Shown here piece by piece: positions 59,126 to 64,000 of a stretch of 64,000 bases of DNA; positions within the stretch are counted from its first letter, which is position 1, and each line of letters opens with the position of its first letter. The notes below the pieces were generated by a model. It was not told the DNA's origin and did no database searches. It worked only from the letters and a program-made list of their open reading frames with translations. Position numbers and translations under genes: made by a program. The DNA comes from Candidatus Xenolissoclinum pacificiensis L6 (GTDB lineage: Bacteria > Pseudomonadota > Alphaproteobacteria > Rickettsiales > Anaplasmataceae). Location of the stretch: positions 102,462-166,461 of the forward strand of contig AXCJ01000005.1 in assembly GCA_000512675.1 (NCBI GenBank), given 5' to 3'.

Positions 59126-60469
59126 TTACAATAATAATATTTTTTCAGCTGTTTCATTGATTAGATGTAATATTTGGTCATTGGCATGAGAAGAATCATT
59201 CCAATCTATAGATATTTTCAACAATGATTTTAAGAATTGACTTTCTTGTGTCTTGATCTTTTCTAATATATTTTGATTTTTTTTATGTTTCTGTTGTATC
59301 GACCAAAAGTCGAATAATATTTTATTGACCATACTTATATTATTAGGATATTTATACCATAAAGTACTGGATATTATTTGAGAAAATATAGTATTTTTAT
59401 CTCCATCTGGCATGGATATTACTGGATTCATAGAATATATTCCTAGCACCATCTGTTGATATTCTGTTTGTTGATCATCAGTTAATGCATTATATATGCG
59501 ATATATTTTAATTATTAGAGATGCCTGTATCAATGCATGGTAAAATACCAATATTTTGGAGTTTTCTTCTACTGCTGATATTGTAACATTAATTGGAACG
59601 CTAAGGATTGTAGTAATTTCTGAAGGTATAGGAATTACTTTCAGTATGAGTTGTAATGATTCCATCATATTCTCAAATATTCTATTGTATAATTCAGGAG
59701 AATAGGACTGATGTACAGGAGAAATATTGCTCTTCAATCTTTGAAGTATTCTATTTAATACACGACTGTTCTGATATTGTGATAAATGGTGTGCTAAGTT
59801 ATACAGCATTGAAATCAATAATTTTTCATCAGGAACGGTATTTAAGCTATGTTTTATGGTATATCTTATAGCTACAAATAAGATTTTAAAAATCAGTTTA
59901 TGCCTTTCTGATTTGTTAATAATTGATTTTTGTTGAACTGAATTATTGAGAAAATTTTTATCTAGATCCTCAACATGATGATCATCTTCTAGAAAATGAT
60001 CATGTAATTCGTGATGTGTATTTTCTGTCTTTGGTTCTGGTGTGTTGTGTTCTTCATACAATATTGCAACAGAATTCAGGATTGCATGTATATTACTATT
60101 TTTATTACAGGATCTATAGGCTAATGTTTGTACTCTTGTGAAGTTGTGATTGATTTTACTTAACACATCATCAACAAATTTGATATCTATTTTTTCTTCG
60201 TTAATAATTATGTTCAGGGATAATAGAATATTTATGATATCTATTTTTAGATTATATGACTGGTGGTCAAGCTGTTCTATTAGCAAAGAGACTTGATGAG
60301 AACAAGTATCAAGTATTGTATCAATATTAGTTTGTAGATAGTTTATAAACTGTATAATATTTTTTTTGGTTAGAAGTTTTTTTATAACTAATGTTTCATT
60401 TTCGGTGTCATGAATATTATGATATTTCTGTATTTCATGTATAAAATGAGGAAAAGAAGTTTTATGCAT
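59126..60469 (-). CDS. Hypothetical protein with a His/acidic-rich linker
   Basis: A 447-residue, mostly helical protein. An N-terminal helical domain (about 1-140) is joined to a C-terminal one (about 185-447) by a linker rich in His, Asp and Glu (HHELHDHFLEDDHHVEDLD near 150-168), which could bind metal. No signal peptide or membrane segment is clear. Its ATG overlaps the comEC stop by eight bases, so the two are translationally coupled. I recognise no family. Confidence 0.8.
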   Translation of the reverse strand: MHKTSFPHFIHEIQKYHNIHDTENETLVIKKLLTKKNIIQFINYLQTNIDTILDTCSHQVSLLIEQLDHQSYNLKIDIINILLSLNIIINEEKIDIKFVDDVLSKINHNFTRVQTLAYRSCNKNSNIHAILNSVAILYEEHNTPEPKTENTHHELHDHFLEDDHHVEDLDKNFLNNSVQQKSIINKSERHKLIFKILFVAIRYTIKHSLNTVPDEKLLISMLYNLAHHLSQYQNSRVLNRILQRLKSNISPVHQSYSPELYNRIFENMMESLQLILKVIPIPSEITTILSVPINVTISAVEENSKILVFYHALIQASLIIKIYRIYNALTDDQQTEYQQMVLGIYSMNPVISMPDGDKNTIFSQIISSTLWYKYPNNISMVNKILFDFWSIQQKHKKNQNILEKIKTQESQFLKSLLKISIDWNDSSHANDQILHLINETAEKILLL

Positions 60470-62393
60470 GATATTTATGGGTTATATTATGATTATTCCA
60501 GATACGATGTCTATTGCTACATGATAGCTTACCGTATTTAATAAAATATGAATCATTATCTATATCAATGATGTTTTTTGAACAATTTATAGATGCATGT
60601 TTATTCATCAATAATATCCAGTCGTATTGTGAACATTGATCTATATATGTGTTAGGTGAGTAGACAAAGAATATGTTATGGTAGGAATAGTTCTTATGGT
60701 ACTGATGAAGATGTTTGGGTATATGTGTATTCTCGTATTTGGTGGAACCATTGTGTTTTAGCCAAGATTTTTCCATATAGCTTAACCTTTTTTTGTTTTT
60801 TATTAGAAATAAATCGTTATTATTATGTTTAATCATTACATTTTTTTTGTTTATTAATATACTTGGTGTTGAATAGCACATATATAACCCAATTCCAATC
60901 AATAATAAAAATATTCCGTATTTTTTTCTATCTATTAAGCATAAACTAACAATTCCTAGAAATAATAACAGAACTATAAAACTAGGCATAGATTTTAGTG
61001 TTATATTTGCAAATGGTAGTTTTGCAGAATAAGTTGCTACTTTTATAATTAATGTTATTGATAAAGATAAAATTTTGTTAATCCATATTCCTAGAGGAGT
61101 CTTGATAAATACCAGTAGTAGCACGCTTAACGGCATGATCGCAAATGTTAAGATAGGTATTACAAACAGGTTAGAAACAATACTGGCAAGAGAACAAGAA
61201 TTAAAATTATATATTGTGAATGGTATTAAGGATAGGGTTACAACGCATGAAGAGTACATATTGTTGAATATGTGTTTTGTTACTGGTAATGAAGTAAATT
61301 TATCATCTTTGCTGAATCTTATTGAGCATAGAACCATAACGGCTGTAAATGACATCTGAAAGCTAGGTAATAATATGTATTCAGGACGATATATTAATAA
61401 CAATGTAGCCACAGAAGCTAAACTATATTTGCTATTGTAATTTCGATCAATAATTTTTGTTATCCCAAAATATAGAATCATCAAGAAAGCTCTTTGAGCT
61501 GAAATAGATATACCACTGAGTAGCAAATACGCTAGACCAAATATTACTGTAATAGCGGTAGAAATTTTAATGATATTTATATTGAGTGCTATTGTGGTAA
61601 ATATGGATAATGTTTTGGATACTAATAGAAATATAATTTGATATACAATAACGAAATGCAAACCAGAGATTGCTAATATATGAGATATCCCTGCATGTTG
61701 AAAAGTTTCTAGTATGTTTTGTGGTATAGCATATTTTTTTCCTATTATAATAGCAGAAATTATTTCACCTATTTGATTATCATGATTAATTGACAGTATG
61801 TGATTGTATAATTTGAGTCTTATATTCTCAATAAAAAATTTTTTATTTTGTTTTTTAATAATATGAATTGTTCCAGTTGTTTTACCAATAGCGCCGATAT
61901 TATTAAAATACGCAAATCTTTGAAAATCATAATCATTAGGGTGGGAGGGACCTTGAGGAATATTCAGAAATGCTTTTACAACTATAAAGTCACCAACTTC
62001 TAGGTTATCAGGGATTGATAGTGTAGATAGTTTTATATTATATTTACGCTTATTATTAAATATAGTAATTGAATATTTTTTTTCATATTTTTTAATAGAC
62101 TTTACCACTCCATATGTATTTCCATGGTATGAGGATTCCATACTATAGTATGTACTTGTATATGTTCGGAAAAAAGCTATGCAAAAACCCAGTATTATGA
62201 AAAATAATGCTGTACATATTTTATATGTGATTTTATTTTTTGTTTCAAATGGAATTATAAATATACATATTGTTATTAAATATATGATAGCCTGTGCCGG
62301 AGGGTCTTTTGTAAGTCCGAAAAAACATGATATTCCTATTATTAGGTAAATAGGACACCATTTTCGCAAATGATGCCTTTGGTATAATTTCAT
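60462..62393 (-). CDS. comEC: ComEC/Rec2-family DNA uptake channel protein
   Basis: Polytopic membrane protein through which single-stranded DNA crosses the inner membrane. The 643 residues have N-terminal helices, an OB-like extracytoplasmic region with GDFIVVKAFLNIPQGPSHPNDYDFQR (DUF4131), and the competence domain with HILAISGLHFVIVYQIIFLL, SGISISAQRAFLMIL and LLLIYRPEYILLPSFQMSF. The C-terminal region is short and lacks the HxHxDH signature of the metallo-beta-lactamase domain found in many ComECs. About ten membrane segments are seen. No other competence gene is adjacent. Confidence 0.9.
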   Translation of the reverse strand: MKLYQRHHLRKWCPIYLIIGISCFFGLTKDPPAQAIIYLITICIFIIPFETKNKITYKICTALFFIILGFCIAFFRTYTSTYYSMESSYHGNTYGVVKSIKKYEKKYSITIFNNKRKYNIKLSTLSIPDNLEVGDFIVVKAFLNIPQGPSHPNDYDFQRFAYFNNIGAIGKTTGTIHIIKKQNKKFFIENIRLKLYNHILSINHDNQIGEIISAIIIGKKYAIPQNILETFQHAGISHILAISGLHFVIVYQIIFLLVSKTLSIFTTIALNINIIKISTAITVIFGLAYLLLSGISISAQRAFLMILYFGITKIIDRNYNSKYSLASVATLLLIYRPEYILLPSFQMSFTAVMVLCSIRFSKDDKFTSLPVTKHIFNNMYSSCVVTLSLIPFTIYNFNSCSLASIVSNLFVIPILTFAIMPLSVLLLVFIKTPLGIWINKILSLSITLIIKVATYSAKLPFANITLKSMPSFIVLLLFLGIVSLCLIDRKKYGIFLLLIGIGLYMCYSTPSILINKKNVMIKHNNNDLFLIKNKKRLSYMEKSWLKHNGSTKYENTHIPKHLHQYHKNYSYHNIFFVYSPNTYIDQCSQYDWILLMNKHASINCSKNIIDIDNDSYFIKYGKLSCSNRHRIWNNHNITHKYHA

Positions 62394-62420
62394 TTATGAG
62401 CAATAATATATTTATATGTT

Positions 62421-62849
62421 ATGAAAGAAATTAATTTACTTATCAAGCTTAAAAAATCAGAAATGCATAAATATGAAAATGAGATTTCTGGTATAATATC
62501 TAAAATTGATAAATTAAATATTTTATTGGATAAATCATATCGTGTTTTAAATGATTATCAAGTGTCTATTTATAATAAAGAAACTAGTTATCAAATGCAG
62601 TCCTATTATATACAAAGCCAACGAATAGTATATGAAGACATTATGGTTATGCGTAATCAGATACACAGATTAGAGAATCAAAAGTCTAGTTTATATTATC
62701 AAGTGCAACATTGTTTAAAGTATATAGATTACCTTAAAGAGAAAAAACAGAGATATTTTGATATTCAGGAACAGGAAAGAGAAAAAAAGTATTCTAGATT
62801 AATGCATGACCTTATAGTATGTAAAAAATCTCATAAAGGATCCAGTTGA
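62421..62849 (+). CDS. fliJ: Flagellar export chaperone FliJ-like protein
   Basis: A 142-residue, nearly all-helical protein predicted to form a long coiled coil, as FliJ does under the flagellar ATPase FliI. The pattern (KEINLLIKLKKSEMHKYENE at the start, then regular heptads, QQ and LEN stretches, ending RLMHDLIVCKKSHKG) and the size match FliJ, and FliD is encoded in this window. Sequence similarity in this family is low, so the assignment rests on length, helicity and context. A very strong hairpin follows. Confidence 0.55.
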   Translation: MKEINLLIKLKKSEMHKYENEISGIISKIDKLNILLDKSYRVLNDYQVSIYNKETSYQMQSYYIQSQRIVYEDIMVMRNQIHRLENQKSSLYYQVQHCLKYIDYLKEKKQRYFDIQEQEREKKYSRLMHDLIVCKKSHKGSS

Positions 62850-62882
62850 ATTATTGAGCCTGTTATACAATGGTTTAGTTGA

Positions 62883-62927
62883 AACATTAACATATAAGTA
62901 TTAAATTAATACTTATATGTTAATGTT
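62883..62927. terminator. Strong bidirectional hairpin, 22-bp perfect stem
   Basis: Bases 62883-62904 pair perfectly with 62906-62927 around a single central base, 34 bases after the fliJ stop. A T-run (TTTTTTT) follows within 12 bases of the right arm, so it is a convincing intrinsic terminator. It also insulates fliJ from the repeat-protein gene. Confidence 0.75.
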
Positions 62928-62963
62928 CAATTTGTAATTTTTTTAATCACGATAGGTGTACAT

Positions 62964-64000
62964 ATGGTTGGTGATACTAGAAAGGGAAAATATACAGTTA
63001 ATAAAGAAAAACAAGCGGGGAATTTTGAGGAGAAATCTAAGAAAGTTTATAATTCGATTACGAAGGAACTGTCAAGGTCTATTAGTAATATTTCTGAGAT
63101 AATGAAAGAAGTGGGTTCGGTACCTACGCAGGCTAAGAAGTTGCAGAGTAGGATATCAGCAACGTTTGATGATACTCTAGGAGGAATATATGATGGAGTT
63201 TCTAGTACTGTTCGTGGGACAAGAGATAGTATAGATAGTGCGTTTAACGATATGACGGATCGTATTAAAACCCTGAGAGATAGTGCTCATGGTAGATTAA
63301 AGAAAACGCGGGGCAGTTTGGAAGATGTTTTTAATGGATTATTTGATAGTATGCAGCAGGGAACTTCGGAGGCTCTAGATAATGTTCAACAAGCGAGAAA
63401 AAATGTATTAAATAAATTGAATAACATGACTAATTCTGTTGAAAGCGAAGCGTCAAAGGATGTAGATAAATTGCGACATAATCCGGAATCCTTATCTGTT
63501 GAGAAAGGAGAACAGTCTGCGCAACAAGAGAAAGTATCACATGCGAAGAAGAGAGTAGCTCCACAACCACCTAATCAAGACAAAAAAACTGGTAGAGTAT
63601 CAGAATCTACTCAGCAAGTGGTACCATCGTCTCGTCCTGTTTCTGCACTAAAGGGGCAAAAAACTAAGAAAGTAGCTCCACAACCACCTAATCAAGACAA
63701 AAAAACTGGTAGAGTATCAGAATCTACTCAGCAAGGGGCACCATCATCTCGTCCTGTTTCTGCACTAAAGGGGCAAAAACCTAAAAAAGCAGCTCCACAA
63801 CCACCTAATCAAGACAAAAAAACTGGTAGAGTATCAGAATCTACTCAGCAAGGGGTACCATCGTCTCGTCCTGTTTCTGCATTAAAGGGGCAAAAAACTA
63901 AGAAAGTAGCTCCACAAGCACCTAATCAAGACAAAAAAACTGGTAGAGTATCAGAATCTACTCAGCAAGGGGCACCATCATCTCGTCCTGTTTCTGCACT
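62964..64000 (+). CDS. Tandem-repeat protein, C-terminus beyond the window
   Basis: An ATG-started frame runs from 62964 to the right edge without a stop, giving at least 345 codons. Residues 1-180 are helical, charged and amphipathic, with repeated patterns such as SISNISEIMKEVGSVPTQAK and DGVSSTVRGTRDSIDSAF, like an apolipoprotein or tail-fibre coiled coil. From about residue 198 it becomes a proline/lysine-rich tandem repeat of exactly 39 residues (117 bp). Four copies are begun before the edge. There is no signal peptide. Such repeat proteins in rickettsiae are often host-directed, but that is only inference. Confidence 0.85.
   Translation, partial: MVGDTRKGKYTVNKEKQAGNFEEKSKKVYNSITKELSRSISNISEIMKEVGSVPTQAKKLQSRISATFDDTLGGIYDGVSSTVRGTRDSIDSAFNDMTDRIKTLRDSAHGRLKKTRGSLEDVFNGLFDSMQQGTSEALDNVQQARKNVLNKLNNMTNSVESEASKDVDKLRHNPESLSVEKGEQSAQQEKVSHAKKRVAPQPPNQDKKTGRVSESTQQVVPSSRPVSALKGQKTKKVAPQPPNQDKKTGRVSESTQQGAPSSRPVSALKGQKPKKAAPQPPNQDKKTGRVSESTQQGVPSSRPVSALKGQKTKKVAPQAPNQDKKTGRVSESTQQGAPSSRPVSA
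63555..64000 (+). repeat. 117-bp (39-residue) tandem repeat array
   Basis: Near-identical units begin at 63555, 63672, 63789 and 63906, each 117 bases apart, and the array runs past the window edge. Each unit encodes VAPQPPNQDKKTGRVSESTQ followed by Q, a short variable piece (VVPSS, GAPSS, GVPSS) and RPVSALKGQK. Substitutions are few (for example PP to AP, V to A), so amplification is recent. Confidence 0.95.

Noticed and set aside
63555..64000. CRISPR-like periodic repeat
   Set aside because: The units are contiguous, in frame and coding, with no spacers between them.

Overview
The window is AT-rich DNA from a host-associated alphaproteobacterium, most likely a member of Rickettsiales. Three things point there. 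The isocitrate dehydrogenase is the long Rickettsiales-type protein with a C-terminal extension. A bacterial homologue of the mitochondrial complex I accessory subunit NDUFS4 sits beside a membrane-anchored cytochrome c. Intergenic gaps are long and full of decayed genes. FliD-like and FliJ-like flagellar proteins favour a flagellate lineage such as Midichloriaceae over Rickettsia or Anaplasmataceae. The family placement is inference. I found no rRNA, convincing tRNA, CRISPR array or riboswitch.

Layout. 1-4.2 kb: a large unknown protein running off the left edge and a family 2 glycosyltransferase, both on the minus strand. 4.7-8.0 kb: miaB, pyruvate dehydrogenase E2 and dut on plus. 8.0-12.1 kb: a decayed reading frame, a dispersed repeat, the NDUFS4-like gene, cycM and a dead IS5-family element. 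12.2-17 kb: polyprenyl diphosphate synthase, a RibBA with a damaged RibB half, and a compact two-gene candidate restriction-modification system. 17-20.5 kb: IS1 and IS5 relics around anmK. 20.7-26.3 kb (minus): lysC, a ferredoxin/flavodoxin-NADP reductase, pstB, dapB and ubiA. 27.3-28.5 kb: argD. 29.2-39.5 kb (minus): an unknown protein, then typA, dxs, gatA, trhO, pyrD, fliD and ruvC, closely packed. 39.9-45.8 kb: IS relics, a TerC-family protein, an Atm1-type ABC exporter and an unknown acidic protein. 46.7-53.6 kb: a divergent AroA, Dps, a dead IS, and the C-terminal half of a large flavo-iron-sulfur oxidoreductase. 53.7-57.8 kb (minus, with one small plus gene): a degenerate SuhB-like protein, efp, a BamE-like protein and icd. 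58-64 kb: an AEC transporter, an unknown protein, comEC, fliJ and a tandem-repeat protein running off the right edge.

How the genes fit together. LysC, DapB and an ArgD-type aminotransferase are consistent with meso-diaminopimelate and lysine synthesis, and AnmK with cell-wall recycling, so a peptidoglycan layer is likely. UbiA, the polyprenyl synthase, PyrD, cytochrome c and the NDUFS4 homologue belong to ubiquinone-based respiration. Dxs feeds isoprenoids.

The most unusual signal is that several recognisable enzymes keep an open frame and fold-level similarity but have lost defining active-site residues: AroA, the RibB half of RibBA and the SuhB-like protein. EF-P has arginine instead of lysine near the tip of its modification loop, and the BamE-like protein has Phe where the lipobox Cys should be. 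Together with at least four IS5-type relics and one IS1-type relic, this looks like a genome in active reduction. The candidate restriction-modification pair and the terminal 39-residue repeat protein are the best candidates for undescribed systems.
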